DNA of 32,907 bases, from positions 1 to 32,907 of the forward strand of contig JACMMS010000027.1 of assembly GCA_014378915.1 (NCBI GenBank), written 5' to 3'. The stretch's first letter is position 1. Every line of letters starts with the position of its first letter. The position numbers and the translations under genes are program-made. The notes under the pieces are model-generated. The model saw only the letters and a list, made by a program, of their open reading frames with translations. It searched no databases and had not been told where the DNA came from. Origin of the DNA: Methylophilaceae bacterium (GTDB taxonomy: Bacteria > Pseudomonadota > Gammaproteobacteria > Burkholderiales > Methylophilaceae). Positions 1 through 9,181 of this stretch are shown here, piece after piece.

Positions 1-10
1 CGCTCTTCAC

Positions 11-38
11 AAAAGTCGGTCAATTGTAATCGGCTTTT
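11..38 (+). terminator. Terminator-like hairpin upstream of rplC
   Basis: AAAAGTCGG (11-19) pairs with TCGGCTTTT (30-38) over nine base pairs, counting G-U wobbles, around a 10-nt loop, and ends in a T-rich 3' side. It sits 25 nt before the rplC start, inside what should be the rpsJ-rplC gap of the S10 operon. It resembles an intrinsic terminator or attenuator, or a processing site that shields the rplC message. The preceding gene lies outside the window. Confidence 0.5.
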
Positions 39-62
39 TAATTAAATAATAAGGATACGATC

Positions 63-728
63 ATGAGCTTAGGGCTTATTGGTCGCAAGGTAGGTATGAC
101 CCGCGTGTTTACTGAAGATGGCGCAAGCATCCCAGTAACTGTGTTGGAAGTTGTTCCTAACCGTGTGACACAAGTTAAAACGATCGCAAACGATGGCTAC
201 ACTGGTATCCAGGTGGCTTATGGTGAGCGTCGTGCTAGCCGCATCAACAAAGCTTTGACTGGGCATTATGCCAAGGCAGGTGTTGCTGCTGGTTCTGGCA
301 TTCAAGAATTTCCGGTAACTACAGATGTATTGGCTGGTTACACATCAGGTTCGAGCATTACTGTTGAGTTATTTCAAGCGGGTCAAATAGTTGACGTAAC
401 TGGTACATCGTTGGGTAAGGGCTTTGCTGGCGCTATTAAGCGCCACCACTTTAAATCTAATCGTGCATCTCACGGTAACTCAAAATCACATAACGTACCT
501 GGTTCTATTGGTATGGCGCAAGATCCAGGTCGAGTATTCCCTGGTAAGCGTATGCCTGGTCATTTAGGTAACGTTACAGTCACTACGCAAAATTTAGAAA
601 TAGTACGTGTAGATGTTGAGCGTAATCTGTTGCTGATTAAGGGAGCTATCCCTGGTTCAAAAGGCGGTGATGTTGTTGTGCGTCCTGCAATTAAAGCGAA
701 ACTTGCTAAAGGTGGGGTGGCCAAATAA
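63..728 (+). CDS. rplC: 50S ribosomal protein L3
   Basis: L3 is an early-assembly 23S rRNA-binding protein whose long loop reaches the peptidyl-transferase centre. The 221-residue product opens with [12 protein letters not shown] and carries the L3 signature [13 protein letters not shown]. The loop [13 protein letters not shown] contains the region where PrmB methylates a glutamine in E. coli. An AAGGA ribosome site at 51-55 supports the ATG at 63. It is slightly longer than E. coli L3 (209 aa). Its stop overlaps the rplD start by one base (TAATG), so the two are probably translationally coupled in the S10 operon. Confidence 0.98.
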   Translation: MSLGLIGRKVGMTRVFTEDGASIPVTVLEVVPNRVTQVKTIANDGYTGIQVAYGERRASRINKALTGHYAKAGVAAGSGIQEFPVTTDVLAGYTSGSSITVELFQAGQIVDVTGTSLGKGFAGAIKRHHFKSNRASHGNSKSHNVPGSIGMAQDPGRVFPGKRMPGHLGNVTVTTQNLEIVRVDVERNLLLIKGAIPGSKGGDVVVRPAIKAKLAKGGVAK

Positions 729-1354
729 TGGAACTCAGACTAATCGATAATAATGGTAAGGTTGCTAAAAAAGGTATTGCCGTTTCAGAAACAACTTTTG
801 GCCGTGAATTTAACGAAGCTTTAGTGCATCAAGTGGTTGTAGCGTACATGGCAAATGCCCGAACAGCAACGCGCGCACAAAAAGGCCGTGATAATGTTAA
901 CCATACAACGCACAAACCTTTCGCGCAAAAAGGTACTGGTCGTGCGCGTGCAGGTATGAGCTCAAGCCCTATCTGGCGTGGAGGTGGTCGTGCTTTCCCA
1001 AATTCACCTAATGAAAATTTCAGCCACAAAGTAAACCGAAAGGCTTACCGTGCTGGCATGCAAACAATTCTTTCTGAGCTTGCTCGTCAAGAGCGTTTCA
1101 CTGTGATTGAAGAGTTCAAAGTAGATAGTCCTAAAACTAAAAACTTAGTTGAGAAGATCAAAGGCCTAGGCTACACTGAGGGAATTTTGGTGTTGACTGA
1201 TAGCTTCGATGAAAATTTATATTTATCTTCACGCAACTTGACCAATGTATTAGTGGTTGAAGCACAATTTGCAGATCCAGTCAGTTTGGTGCGTTTCCCA
1301 AATGTGGTGGCAACTGCAGGCGCGGTAAAGAAACTTGAGGAGATGTTAGCATGA
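728..1354 (+). CDS. rplD: 50S ribosomal protein L4
   Basis: L4 binds 23S rRNA domain I and lines the exit tunnel. In E. coli it also represses the S10 operon by attenuation and translational control. The 208-aa product has the tunnel-reaching loop [21 protein letters not shown] at about residues 60-80, followed by the Rossmann-like C-terminal fold ending in KKLEEMLA. It overlaps rplC by one base and rplW by four (ATGA). Whether autoregulation is conserved here cannot be judged, because the S10 leader lies outside the window. Confidence 0.98.
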   Translation: MELRLIDNNGKVAKKGIAVSETTFGREFNEALVHQVVVAYMANARTATRAQKGRDNVNHTTHKPFAQKGTGRARAGMSSSPIWRGGGRAFPNSPNENFSHKVNRKAYRAGMQTILSELARQERFTVIEEFKVDSPKTKNLVEKIKGLGYTEGILVLTDSFDENLYLSSRNLTNVLVVEAQFADPVSLVRFPNVVATAGAVKKLEEMLA

Positions 1355-1662
1355 GTCAATTAATTCATACTCAAGATCGTTTATTACAAGTGATTGTAGC
1401 GCCACAAATTACCGAAAAAGCGACATATATTGCTGATAAATATCAACAAATCGCTTTCAAAGTGCGCACTGATTCAACTAAACTAGAAATCAAAGCTGCT
1501 GTGGAATTGGTTTTTAAAGTTGAAGTGTTAGCAGTAACAACAATCAATGTTAGTGGTAAAACAAAGCGCGCTGGCAAAAGCATGGGCAAGCGTAAAGACT
1601 GGAAAAAAGCGTATGTTAGCTTGAAGCCAGGTCAAGAAATTAACTTCGCAGCAGGCGAATAA
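1351..1662 (+). CDS. rplW: 50S ribosomal protein L23
   Basis: L23 sits at the tunnel exit, where trigger factor and SRP dock. The 103-residue product has the conserved N-terminal segment [15 protein letters not shown] and the beta-hairpin extension [20 protein letters not shown], typical of bacterial L23. Its start overlaps the rplD stop (ATGA), and rplB follows 11 nt downstream behind an AAGGAG site. Confidence 0.97.
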   Translation: MSQLIHTQDRLLQVIVAPQITEKATYIADKYQQIAFKVRTDSTKLEIKAAVELVFKVEVLAVTTINVSGKTKRAGKSMGKRKDWKKAYVSLKPGQEINFAAGE

Positions 1663-1673
1663 GGAGAGAAGAT

Positions 1674-2504
1674 ATGTTAGTTAAAGTCAAACCAACTTCT
1701 CCAGGGCGTCGCAGTGTAGTCAAGGTGGTTACACCTGATTTGCACAAGGGCAAACCTTATGCGCCGCTGTTGGAAAGTCAAAGTAAAAATGCCGGCCGTA
1801 ATAACAACGGTCACATTACAATTCGTCATCAAGGTGGCGGTCATAAACAACATTACCGTATGATTGATTTCCGTCGAAATAAAGATGGCATCGTGGCTAA
1901 GGTGGAGCATATTGAGTATGATCCAAACCGAACGGCGCACATTGCCTTGCTTTGTTATGCAGATGGTGAGCGTCGTTACATTATTGCACCGCGTGGCATC
2001 GCTGCCGGTGCACAATTGGTTAGTGGTGCTGACGCTCCAATTAAAGTAGGTAATGCGTTGCCTTTACGTAATATTCCAGTTGGTAGTACGATACATTGTA
2101 TCGAGCTACAGCCTGGCAAAGGTGCGCAAATGGCACGCTCAGCAGGCACTTCAGTGCAGTTACTAGCACGTGAAGGTAGTTATGCTCAGTTGCGTTTACG
2201 CTCTGGTGAAGTTCGTCGCGTACATGTTGATTGCAAGGCTACTTTAGGTGAAGTGGGCAACGAAGAGCATTCATTACGTTCTATCGGTAAAGCCGGTGCC
2301 ATGCGCTGGCGTGGTGTTCGTCCAACCGTTCGTGGTGTGGTAATGAACCCGGTAGATCACCCGCACGGCGGTGGTGAAGGTAAAACTGCAGCTGGTATGA
2401 ATCCAGTAAGCCCATGGGGTACGCCTACTAAGGGTTATCGTACACGTCGTAACAAGCGCACAGACAATATGCGCGTCACTCGTCGTCCAGTGAATAAGAG
2501 GTAA
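1674..2504 (+). CDS. rplB: 50S ribosomal protein L2
   Basis: L2 is needed for subunit association and peptidyl-transferase activity. The 276-aa length is normal. The product has the RNA-binding region [18 protein letters not shown] and the C-terminal signature [13 protein letters not shown], whose histidine corresponds to the functionally important His229 of E. coli L2. The basic tail [20 protein letters not shown] is present. AAGGAG stands before the ATG, and rpsS follows after 5 nt. Confidence 0.98.
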   Translation: MLVKVKPTSPGRRSVVKVVTPDLHKGKPYAPLLESQSKNAGRNNNGHITIRHQGGGHKQHYRMIDFRRNKDGIVAKVEHIEYDPNRTAHIALLCYADGERRYIIAPRGIAAGAQLVSGADAPIKVGNALPLRNIPVGSTIHCIELQPGKGAQMARSAGTSVQLLAREGSYAQLRLRSGEVRRVHVDCKATLGEVGNEEHSLRSIGKAGAMRWRGVRPTVRGVVMNPVDHPHGGGEGKTAAGMNPVSPWGTPTKGYRTRRNKRTDNMRVTRRPVNKR

Positions 2505-2509
2505 TCAAT

Positions 2510-2785
2510 ATGGCACGTTCAATTAAAAAAGGTCCATTTATCGATGGACACTTGGCGAAGAAAGTGGAAGTGGCGTCTGCTACTCGCGACCGTAAACCAA
2601 TAAAAACTTGGTCACGTCGTTCTACAATTTTGCCAAACTTCATCGGTTTGACCATTGCAATTCATAATGGCAAGCAACACATACCAGTGTTGATCTCTGA
2701 AAACATGGTCGGTCATAAGCTTGGTGAATTTGCGTTAACTCGCACTTTCAAAGGGCATGCTGCTGACAAAAAAGCGAAGAAATAG
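2510..2785 (+). CDS. rpsS: 30S ribosomal protein S19
   Basis: S19 sits in the head of the 30S subunit, pairs with S13 and contacts the A-site finger and tRNA. The 91-residue product has the family landmarks [27 protein letters not shown] and [16 protein letters not shown]. Length is as expected. It is packed between rplB and rplV in the standard S10 order. Confidence 0.98.
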   Translation: MARSIKKGPFIDGHLAKKVEVASATRDRKPIKTWSRRSTILPNFIGLTIAIHNGKQHIPVLISENMVGHKLGEFALTRTFKGHAADKKAKK

Positions 2786-2795
2786 GGGGTATATG

Positions 2796-3125
2796 ATGGA
2801 AGTATCTGCAATATTAAGAGGTGTACATCTATCTCCGCAAAAGGCTAGATTGGTGGCAGATCTTGTTCGGGGCAAAAAAGTAGGCCACGCACTTGATATT
2901 TTGAATTTCACACCTAAAAAAGGTGCTGAGATTATTAAAAAAGTAGTGGAATCTGCAATTGCTAATGCAGAACATAATAAAGGAGCCGATATTGACGAAT
3001 TGAAAGTAACTGCAATTTGTGTTGATAAAGGCATTGTATTAAAACGTATTCGTGCTCGTGCAAAAGGTCGCGCCGGCAAAATTACCAAACCAACTTGTCA
3101 CATTCACGTGACTGTCGGTAACTAA
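2796..3125 (+). CDS. rplV: 50S ribosomal protein L22
   Basis: L22 has a globular surface domain plus a long hairpin lining the exit tunnel, the region altered in some macrolide-resistant mutants. The product (109 aa from this ATG) begins [20 protein letters not shown], and the hairpin is near [20 protein letters not shown]. An open frame extends back into rpsS, but the AGGGGG at 2784-2789 fits the paired ATGs at 2793 and 2796. The second gives better spacing and the usual MEV-type N-terminus, so the start could be 3 nt earlier. Confidence 0.95.
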   Translation: MEVSAILRGVHLSPQKARLVADLVRGKKVGHALDILNFTPKKGAEIIKKVVESAIANAEHNKGADIDELKVTAICVDKGIVLKRIRARAKGRAGKITKPTCHIHVTVGN

Positions 3126-3134
3126 AGGATAATC

Positions 3135-3860
3135 ATGGGTCAAAAAATTCATCCAATTGGTTTCCGTCTGAGTGTTCAAAAAAATTGGACCTCACGTTGG
3201 TACGCCAATAGTAAAAATTTCCCAGCCATGTTGCAGGGTGATATTAAGGTGCGTGAGTTTCTTAATAAAAAACTAGCTAGTGCTGCGGTTAGCAAAATTG
3301 TGATTGAGCGACCTGCAAAGAACGCAAAAATTACGATTTACAGTGCACGTCCAGGCGTTGTAATAGGTAAAAAAGGTGAAGATATTGAGTCTTTACGTTC
3401 TACGTTACAAGGTTTGATGGGCGTCCCAGTACATTTAAATATCGAAGAAGTGCGTAAGCCAGAAATAGATGCTACCTTGATTGCACAATCTATTGCTCAG
3501 CAACTAGAAAAACGTGTAATGTTCCGTCGTGCAATGAAACGTGCTATGCAAAATGCAATGCGTTTAGGCGCACAAGGAATTAAGATTATGAGCGCTGGAC
3601 GTTTAAACGGTATTGAAATTGCTCGTACAGAATGGTACCGCGAAGGCCGTGTGCCATTACATACATTGCGCGCGGATATTGATTATGGCGTGGCCGAAGC
3701 CTCTACTACGTATGGTATTATTGGTATTAAAGTTTGGGTATTTAAAGGTGAAGTCTTTGCAGGTGGGGCAGGTGCAGCGCAAGCATCTATTGCAACACCG
3801 GCAGCTGAACCAGAAAAAAAAGTAAGAAAGCCGAGGGCTAAAGATGCTGCAACCATCTAG
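3135..3860 (+). CDS. rpsC: 30S ribosomal protein S3
   Basis: S3 lies at the mRNA entry channel and contributes to the ribosomal helicase. The 241-residue product starts [20 protein letters not shown]. It has a KH domain with the GxxG loop [14 protein letters not shown] at about residues 75-88 and the C-terminal signature [20 protein letters not shown]. The tail is Ala/Pro/Lys-rich and dispensable-looking ([19 protein letters not shown]). Its last 17 nt overlap rplP, which implies coupled translation. Confidence 0.98.
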   Translation: MGQKIHPIGFRLSVQKNWTSRWYANSKNFPAMLQGDIKVREFLNKKLASAAVSKIVIERPAKNAKITIYSARPGVVIGKKGEDIESLRSTLQGLMGVPVHLNIEEVRKPEIDATLIAQSIAQQLEKRVMFRRAMKRAMQNAMRLGAQGIKIMSAGRLNGIEIARTEWYREGRVPLHTLRADIDYGVAEASTTYGIIGIKVWVFKGEVFAGGAGAAQASIATPAAEPEKKVRKPRAKDAATI

Positions 3861-4260
3861 AATGAAATACCGCAAGATGCAAAAAGGCCGCAATAAGGGC
3901 ATTGCAACTACGGGCAATAAAGTAAGTTTTGGTGACTTTGGCTTAAAAGCCGTTGGTCGCGGTCGCTTAACAGCTCGTCAAATTGAGGCAGCTCGTCGTG
4001 TGATGACGCGTCACATCAAGCGTGGTGGGCGTGTATGGATACGTATTTTCCCTGATCAGCCAATTTCTAAAAAGCCAGCTGAAGTACGCATGGGTAATGG
4101 TAAAGGTAGTACCGAGTACTACGTTGCTCAAATCCAGCCAGGTAAAATGTTATATGAAATGGACGGCGTAAGCGAAGAGCTTGCTCGTGAAGCGTTTAAA
4201 TTGGCGGCTGCTAAGCTACCAATTGAAACAACTTTTATGACCCGTCAAATTGGAAGCTAA
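3844..4260 (+). CDS. rplP: 50S ribosomal protein L16
   Basis: L16 helps position A-site tRNA and is a late-assembly protein near the peptidyl-transferase centre. The 138-aa product begins [19 protein letters not shown], close to the classic MLQPKRTKYRK start, and this fixes the ATG inside the end of rps[22 protein letters not shown] contains the conserved arginine that is hydroxylated in E. coli (Arg81). rpmC follows after 2 nt. Confidence 0.98.
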   Translation: MLQPSRMKYRKMQKGRNKGIATTGNKVSFGDFGLKAVGRGRLTARQIEAARRVMTRHIKRGGRVWIRIFPDQPISKKPAEVRMGNGKGSTEYYVAQIQPGKMLYEMDGVSEELAREAFKLAAAKLPIETTFMTRQIGS

Positions 4261-4262
4261 AC

Positions 4263-4451
4263 ATGAAAGCTACTGAATTGAGAAGTAAAAACACTGAAGA
4301 ATTGCATAATGAGTTAATCGCTTTACGTCGTGAGCAGTTTTCACTACGCATGCAAATTGCAACTCAACAGCTTAAAAAGGTTGATCAAGTAGGTAAAGTA
4401 CGTCGCAACATTGCGCGATTAAATACTGTACTTGCCGAGAAAGCGAAATAG
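4263..4451 (+). CDS. rpmC: 50S ribosomal protein L29
   Basis: L29 is a small two-helix protein beside the tunnel exit and next to L23. The 62-residue product has the typical [18 protein letters not shown] start and the core [17 protein letters not shown]. Helical, highly charged composition and normal length support the call. It sits in the conserved rplP-rpmC-rpsQ order. Confidence 0.97.
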   Translation: MKATELRSKNTEELHNELIALRREQFSLRMQIATQQLKKVDQVGKVRRNIARLNTVLAEKAK

Positions 4452-4459
4452 GTACAAAT

Positions 4460-4723
4460 ATGGTTGAAGCTCAAAAAGTTGTCCGTACTTTAAGCGGTCG
4501 TGTTGTGAGCAATAAGATGGATAAAACTGTAACGGTATTAGTAGAGCGGAAAGTAAAGCATCCGCTTATTGGTAAAGTAATGGTTAAGTCTAATAAAGTG
4601 CATGCACATGATGCAGAAAATGCATGTAACGAGGGTGACCTAGTTACCATTTCAGAATCACGTCCTTTGTCTAAAACAAAGAACTGGGTTGTGAGTAATG
4701 TTGTTACAAAAGCTAAAGTTTAG
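4460..4723 (+). CDS. rpsQ: 30S ribosomal protein S17
   Basis: S17 is an OB-fold primary binder of 16S rRNA. The 87-aa product has the S17 signature [27 protein letters not shown] and the C-terminal [17 protein letters not shown] segment. It is the last gene of the S10-operon portion. A 258-nt gap with its own promoter candidate separates it from rplN, so a new transcription unit probably starts there. Confidence 0.97.
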   Translation: MVEAQKVVRTLSGRVVSNKMDKTVTVLVERKVKHPLIGKVMVKSNKVHAHDAENACNEGDLVTISESRPLSKTKNWVVSNVVTKAKV

Positions 4724-4796
4724 TTTTAATAATAGAGCTAATTCTTCTAGTTATATTTAATAATTATAAGTTGTTTAAATAATCTCTATTTCATGC

Positions 4797-4826
4797 TTGC
4801 GTTAGGTAATGAATAGGGATTATAAT
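4797..4826 (+). promoter_or_regulatory. Candidate spc-operon sigma70 promoter
   Basis: TTGCGT (4797-4802) and a perfect TATAAT (4821-4826) are separated by 18 bp. This lies in the rpsQ-rplN gap, where E. coli also has its spc promoter. Transcription would begin near 4833, leaving a leader of about 150 nt before rplN. The motifs are seen directly; activity is inferred. Confidence 0.7.
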
Positions 4827-4832
4827 GTTGGA

Positions 4833-4981
4833 CTTTTCGGCGCTCGTAAAACTAATTATTAGTTAGTTTCACAAAAAAAGCAAGCGCCCCAATACTGACC
4901 GTGGTCTCCCGGCCGTGCTAATTATTTAGTTAATTAGAATCGGCGGTGTTGGTTTAACGGATTAAGTTGGAGATTTTTCTC
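4833..4981 (+). promoter_or_regulatory. Structured 5' leader of the rplN (spc) operon
   Basis: Manual pairing gives three mutually compatible elements. P1 is GGCGCT (4839-4844) with AGCGCC (4883-4888), enclosing an AAACTAA/TTAGTTT hairpin (4849-4855 with 4863-4869). P2 is CCAATAC (4889-4895) with GTGTTGG (4946-4952). Inside P2, P3 is GCCG (4912-4915) with CGGC (4941-4944), continued by CTAATTA (4918-4924) with TAATTAG (4931-4937). The two AT-rich hairpins share nearly the same sequence. This is a candidate ribosomal-protein autoregulatory leader; the ligand is unknown. The GGAG before rplN (4969-4972) is outside the stems. Confidence 0.5.
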
Positions 4982-5350
4982 ATGATTCAAATGCAATCTA
5001 GGTTAGAAGTTGCCGACAACACAGGTGCACGTTCTGTAATGTGTATTAAAGTGCTTGGTGGTTCTAGACGTCGTTACGCTGGTATTGGTGACATTATCAA
5101 GGTGAGCATTAAAGATGCTGCCCCCCGCGGTCGCGTTAAAAAAGGCGAGGTTTACAGTGCTGTGGTTGTTCGTACAGCTAAGGGTGTTCGTCGTCCAGAT
5201 GGCTCTTTAGTAAAATTCGATGCTAATGCTGCAGTGCTACTTAATAATAAGCTAGAACCGATTGGTACCCGTATTTTTGGACCAGTGACACGTGAGCTAC
5301 GTAGCGAGCGGTTCATGAAAATCGTTTCATTAGCACCAGAAGTATTGTAA
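4982..5350 (+). CDS. rplN: 50S ribosomal protein L14
   Basis: L14 forms part of the inter-subunit bridge region and is where the silencing factor RsfS binds. The start is set at the ATG giving [19 protein letters not shown], the universal L14 N-terminus, making 122 aa. The open frame extends five codons further upstream without support. [21 protein letters not shown] and [14 protein letters not shown] are typical. It is the first gene of the spc-type operon, behind a promoter candidate and structured leader; rplX follows after 11 nt. Confidence 0.97.
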   Translation: MIQMQSRLEVADNTGARSVMCIKVLGGSRRRYAGIGDIIKVSIKDAAPRGRVKKGEVYSAVVVRTAKGVRRPDGSLVKFDANAAVLLNNKLEPIGTRIFGPVTRELRSERFMKIVSLAPEVL

Positions 5351-5361
5351 GAGGCTATCAA

Positions 5362-5679
5362 ATGAGCAAAATTCATAAAGGTGATGAAGTCATCTTAAAT
5401 ACAGGTAAGGATAAGGGCAAGCGTGGTGCTGTAGTGCGTGTGCTTGAATCTGGTCACGTGGTGGTCGAAGGTCTCAACATGGTAAAAAAACATGCTAAAC
5501 CCAACCCAATGAAGGGTATAGCTGGCGGCATTATCAATAAAGAAATGCCTATTGACATTTCTAATGTTGCTTTATTCAATACGGCCACTCAAAAGGGCGA
5601 TCGCGTAGGCTTCAAGATGTTAGATGACGGACGCAAAGTGCGTGTGTTTAAATCTAACGGTGAAGTCTTGGATGCATAG
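5362..5679 (+). CDS. rplX: 50S ribosomal protein L24
   Basis: L24 is an assembly initiator that binds the 5' end of 23S rRNA. The 105-residue product has a KOW motif near the N-terminus ([20 protein letters not shown]) and the conserved [16 protein letters not shown] segment. Normal length and position between rplN and rplE. Confidence 0.97.
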   Translation: MSKIHKGDEVILNTGKDKGKRGAVVRVLESGHVVVEGLNMVKKHAKPNPMKGIAGGIINKEMPIDISNVALFNTATQKGDRVGFKMLDDGRKVRVFKSNGEVLDA

Positions 5680-5687
5680 GAACTGAT

Positions 5688-6227
5688 ATGGCACGTTTAA
5701 AAGATTTCTATAAAGACTCTGTTGTTAAATCAATGATTGAGCAGTTCGGTTACACATCTGTGATGCAAGTGCCTCGTATTGAAAAAATTACTCTTAATAT
5801 GGGTGTTGGGGAGGCAGTTTCGGATAAAAAAGTAATGGAAAATGCTGTCGGTGACATGGAAAAAATTGCTGGTCAAAAAGTAATTGTAACTAAAGCAAAA
5901 AAATCTGTTGCTGCATTTAAAATTCGTGATGACTATCCTGTGGGGTGCAAGGTGACGTTGCGTCGCGAGCGCATGTATGAGTTCTTAGATCGCCTTGTTA
6001 CTGTTGCTATTCCACGTATTCGTGACTTTCGTGGTGTTTCTGCGAAATCTTTTGATGGCCGTGGTAATTACAATATGGGCGTTAAAGAGCAAATTATTTT
6101 CCCGGAAATTGAATACGATAAAATAGACGTAATCCGTGGTATGAATATTACGATCACAACAACTGCGAAAACTGACGAAGAAGCAAAAGCATTGCTTGCT
6201 GCGTTTAGTTTTCCTTTCAGAGGCTAA
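5688..6227 (+). CDS. rplE: 50S ribosomal protein L5
   Basis: L5 belongs to the 5S rRNA-L5-L18 particle of the central protuberance and contacts P-site tRNA. The 179-aa product shows [35 protein letters not shown] and [21 protein letters not shown], all standard. In E. coli the S8 repressor binds spc mRNA at the rplE start. No matching site was searched for computationally here. Confidence 0.98.
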   Translation: MARLKDFYKDSVVKSMIEQFGYTSVMQVPRIEKITLNMGVGEAVSDKKVMENAVGDMEKIAGQKVIVTKAKKSVAAFKIRDDYPVGCKVTLRRERMYEFLDRLVTVAIPRIRDFRGVSAKSFDGRGNYNMGVKEQIIFPEIEYDKIDVIRGMNITITTTAKTDEEAKALLAAFSFPFRG

Positions 6228-6230
6228 GAC

Positions 6231-6536
6231 ATGGCTAAGACCTGCATGATAGAGCGCGAAATAAAACGTCGCGCAACCGTAGAGAAATTCGCAGCAAAAC
6301 GCGATGCGTTAAACACTATTGCTAATGATGTTTCAGTTTCTGCTGATGATCGTCGTGATGCACGTTTAAAGCTACAAAGTTTGCCACGTAACTCTAGTCC
6401 TGTACGCTTACGTAATCGTTGCGCATTGACTGGTCGTCCACGTGGTGTGTTTAGCAAATTTGGTATTGCGCGTAGCAAATTGCGCGACTTGATGATGCGT
6501 GGCGAAGTGCCAGGCGTTACCAAAGCTAGCTGGTAA
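6231..6536 (+). CDS. rpsN: 30S ribosomal protein S14, zinc-free form
   Basis: S14 is a late-binding protein of the 30S head. At 101 residues it is the long form without the CxxC zinc pairs: only single cysteines occur, in MAKTCMIE and [12 protein letters not shown]. The signature [14 protein letters not shown] and the end [11 protein letters not shown] are typical of proteobacterial S14. It starts 3 nt after rplE. Confidence 0.97.
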   Translation: MAKTCMIEREIKRRATVEKFAAKRDALNTIANDVSVSADDRRDARLKLQSLPRNSSPVRLRNRCALTGRPRGVFSKFGIARSKLRDLMMRGEVPGVTKASW

Positions 6537-6550
6537 CGGAGGAATAAATT

Positions 6551-6946
6551 ATGAGTATGAGTGATCCGATTGCCGATATGTTAACGCGTATTCGAAATGC
6601 GCAAGCAGTTAATAAATCTTCAGTAACAATGCCAGCATCTAAAGTTAAAAGCGCTATTGCTGCTGTCCTTAAAGATGAAGGTTATATTGACGATTTTGCA
6701 GTGCAAGTAAACGATGGTAAGCCACTATTAAATATCGGCTTGAAGTACTATGCTGGTCGCCCTGTGATCGAGAAGATTGAGCGTGTTAGCAAGCCTGGTC
6801 TCCGCGTTTATAAGGCCAGCCAAAATATACCTCTAGTAATGAATGGCCTTGGCGTGACGATTGTGTCGACGTCTAAGGGTGTAATGACAGATCGTAAAGC
6901 AAAAGCTGCCGGTATCGGTGGTGAAGTGCTCTGCGTAGTAGCTTAA
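6551..6946 (+). CDS. rpsH: 30S ribosomal protein S8
   Basis: S8 is a primary binder of 16S rRNA helix 21 and, in E. coli, the spc-operon repressor. The 131-aa product begins [18 protein letters not shown]; a GGAGG at 6539-6543 supports the first ATG. The C-terminal RNA-binding signature [21 protein letters not shown] is intact, so it could act as a feedback regulator. Its mRNA target in this operon is not established. Confidence 0.98.
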   Translation: MSMSDPIADMLTRIRNAQAVNKSSVTMPASKVKSAIAAVLKDEGYIDDFAVQVNDGKPLLNIGLKYYAGRPVIEKIERVSKPGLRVYKASQNIPLVMNGLGVTIVSTSKGVMTDRKAKAAGIGGEVLCVVA

Positions 6947-6957
6947 GGAGATGGCTA

Positions 6958-7491
6958 ATGTCACGTGTTGCTAAAAATCCAGTCGCTATCCCAGCAAAAG
7001 TTGAAGTGGTACTAAGCCCTGACAGTATTGCTATAAGCGGTCCTTTAGGCAAACTTTCACACAAGTTAACAAATGCAGTTGCGTTAGGCCGTGAAGGCGA
7101 AACAATTACATTTGCAGCTACTAGCGACAGTCAACATTCACGTGCGATGTCCGGTACATTGCGTGCGTTAGTTGCCAATATGGTAAAAGGTGTTTCTGAA
7201 GGCTTTACCCGTAAACTTACCTTAGTAGGGGTAGGTTATAAAGCAAATGCTCAAGGTGCAATGTTAAATTTAGAGCTGGGTTATTCACATCCAGTTAACC
7301 ATAAAATGCCAGCAGGCGTTACTGTTGAAACACCTACACAAACTGAGGTAGTTTTAAAAGGTGTTGATAAGCAAGTAATTGGGCAAGTTGCTGCACAGAT
7401 TCGCGCGTATCGTGCTCCAGAGCCATATAAAGGCAAAGGCGTTCGTTACTCTGATGAAATAGTAACTATTAAAGAAACCAAGAAGAAGTAA
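6958..7491 (+). CDS. rplF: 50S ribosomal protein L6
   Basis: L6 lies near the GTPase centre and has two similar domains. The 177-residue product starts [17 protein letters not shown] and has the C-terminal signature [20 protein letters not shown] at 6945-6950 gives a good ribosome site. Length and order are standard. Confidence 0.98.
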   Translation: MSRVAKNPVAIPAKVEVVLSPDSIAISGPLGKLSHKLTNAVALGREGETITFAATSDSQHSRAMSGTLRALVANMVKGVSEGFTRKLTLVGVGYKANAQGAMLNLELGYSHPVNHKMPAGVTVETPTQTEVVLKGVDKQVIGQVAAQIRAYRAPEPYKGKGVRYSDEIVTIKETKKK

Positions 7492-7501
7492 GGTTTAAGC
7501 C

Positions 7502-7855
7502 ATGACAAATACAAATCCTCGTTTACGCCGTGCACGTAAGACCCGTGCCAAAATTGCAGAGTTGAAAGTTACACGTTTAAACGTGTATCGTACAAATACA
7601 CATATTTACGCACAAATCATTGCAGCTAGCGGCGATGTAGTGCTAGCAAGTGCTTCAACAGTTGAGGTCGATGTGCGTAAATTGGTTAAAAATGGTGGCA
7701 ACATTGAAGCTGCTACTGCAATTGGCAAGCGTATTGCTGAAAAAGCGAAAAAAGCTGGTATTACTACAGTTGCTTTCGATCGTGCTGGCTATAAATATCA
7801 CGGTCGTATCAAAGCATTAGCAGAAGCTGCCCGTGAAAACGGCCTGTCATTTTAA
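7502..7855 (+). CDS. rplR: 50S ribosomal protein L18
   Basis: L18 binds 5S rRNA in the central protuberance. The 117-aa product has the basic N-terminus [12 protein letters not shown], the [13 protein letters not shown] core and the C-terminal signature [25 protein letters not shown]. It lies between rplF and rpsE in canonical spc order. Confidence 0.98.
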   Translation: MTNTNPRLRRARKTRAKIAELKVTRLNVYRTNTHIYAQIIAASGDVVLASASTVEVDVRKLVKNGGNIEAATAIGKRIAEKAKKAGITTVAFDRAGYKYHGRIKALAEAARENGLSF

Positions 7856-7870
7856 GAAGCGAGACCAATA

Positions 7871-8380
7871 ATGGCTAGAGAAACTGAACAAAAACAGCAA
7901 ACCGATGGTTTGCGTGAAAAAATGATTACAGTTAACCGCGTAAGTAAAACGGTTAAGGGCGGTCGTATTATGAGCTTTGCTGCACTTACCGTAGTAGGTG
8001 ATGGAGATGGTGCAATTGGGATGGGTAAAGGTAAAGCGCGTGAAGTGCCAGTTGCTGTACAAAAGGCAATGGATGAAGCGCGTCGCGGTATGCTAAAAAT
8101 TAATTTGAATAACGGTACATTGCATCACGCGGTAACTGGTGTCCATGGTGCGGCCAAAGTATTTATTCAACCTGCTTCAGAAGGTACTGGTATTATTGCT
8201 GGCGGTGCAATGCGCGCAGTATTTGAGGTGATGGGTATTACTAACGTATTGGCAAAGTGTATTGGATCAACTAATCCCTACAACGTAGTTCGCGCTACAT
8301 TGAACGGTTTAGAGGCAATGAATACACCTGCGGAAGTCGCAGCTAAGCGTGGCAAATCAGTTGAAGAAATCAGAGGCTAA
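7871..8380 (+). CDS. rpsE: 30S ribosomal protein S5
   Basis: S5 helps form the mRNA entry site and influences decoding accuracy. The 169-residue product has the double-stranded-RNA-binding-like domain around [20 protein letters not shown], followed by [14 protein letters not shown], and the C-terminal [19 protein letters not shown]. Its TAA shares one base with the first ATG of rpmD, which suggests coupling. Confidence 0.98.
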   Translation: MARETEQKQQTDGLREKMITVNRVSKTVKGGRIMSFAALTVVGDGDGAIGMGKGKAREVPVAVQKAMDEARRGMLKINLNNGTLHHAVTGVHGAAKVFIQPASEGTGIIAGGAMRAVFEVMGITNVLAKCIGSTNPYNVVRATLNGLEAMNTPAEVAAKRGKSVEEIRG

Positions 8381-8685
8381 TGATGGCTACAGAGAAAAAA
8401 GCAGTAATAGCTAAAGTCATATCAGAAAAAAAACCGGCAGCTAAGAAGATTTCTGTTGCTAAAGCACCCCAAGCTAAGAAAGTTACTAAAACTACAACAG
8501 CAAACGTTGATGGCACCGTTAAGGTTACTTTAGTACGTAGCGTAATTGGCCGTATCGAGGCGCATAAAGCTTCTGTGCGCGGCTTAGGTTTGCGCCGTAT
8601 GCATCAAACAGTTGAGTTACAAGATACGCCAGCAGTTCGTGGCATGATTAACGCAGTTGGCTATCTCTTAAAGGTAGAAGCATAA
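8380..8685 (+). CDS. rpmD: 50S ribosomal protein L30 with a basic N-terminal extension
   Basis: The L30 domain is the last ~57 residues, from [20 protein letters not shown] through [20 protein letters not shown] to the end. It is preceded by about 41 residues rich in Lys, Ala, Val and Thr ([19 protein letters not shown]). Ordinary bacterial L30 is about 60 aa; this one is 101. No ATG, GTG or TTG lies between the N-terminus and the L30 fold in this frame, so the extension is probably translated. It overlaps rpsE by one base and rplO by one base. A second in-frame ATG follows at 8383. The tail may be disordered and rRNA-binding; this is inference. Confidence 0.94.
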   Translation: MMATEKKAVIAKVISEKKPAAKKISVAKAPQAKKVTKTTTANVDGTVKVTLVRSVIGRIEAHKASVRGLGLRRMHQTVELQDTPAVRGMINAVGYLLKVEA

Positions 8686-9170
8686 TGCAATTGAATACAA
8701 TTAAGCCTGCAGAAGGCTCAAAAAAAGAACGTCGCCGCGTAGGTCGAGGTATAGGTTCAGGTTTTGGTAAAACTGCTGGACGTGGCCATAAAGGCCAAAA
8801 ATCACGTACTGGTGGTTTTCACAAAGTGGGTTTTGAAGGCGGTCAAATGCCGCTACAACGACGTTTACCTAAGCGCGGTTTCAAATCAATGACTAAAGCT
8901 GATACAGCACACGTGCGTACTAGCGAATTAGAAGAGTTAGATGCTGATGTAATTGATTTGTTATCACTTAAGGCAGCTAAAATAATTTCTGGTTCTGTAA
9001 GTGCAGCTAAAGTATTTCTATCTGGTGAATTAACACGTAAGCTTTCAGTACAGGGTTTATTATTAACTAAGGGTGCGCGTACAGCCATTGAAAGTGCTGG
9101 CGGTAGTATTGTTGATGTTGTGGCTACTATTCCACCATCTAAATTGCCTCCTAAATCAAAAGCAATTTAA
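8685..9170 (+). CDS. rplO: 50S ribosomal protein L15
   Basis: L15 is a late-assembly protein that threads a long basic N-terminal arm through 23S rRNA. The 161-aa product (slightly longer than E. coli's 144) has the Gly/Arg-rich arm [20 protein letters not shown] and [20 protein letters not shown]. The C-terminal part resembles the L15/L18e fold. It overlaps rpmD by one base and precedes secY by 11 nt. Confidence 0.97.
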   Translation: MQLNTIKPAEGSKKERRRVGRGIGSGFGKTAGRGHKGQKSRTGGFHKVGFEGGQMPLQRRLPKRGFKSMTKADTAHVRTSELEELDADVIDLLSLKAAKIISGSVSAAKVFLSGELTRKLSVQGLLLTKGARTAIESAGGSIVDVVATIPPSKLPPKSKAI

Positions 9171-9181
9171 GGAATTATAGT

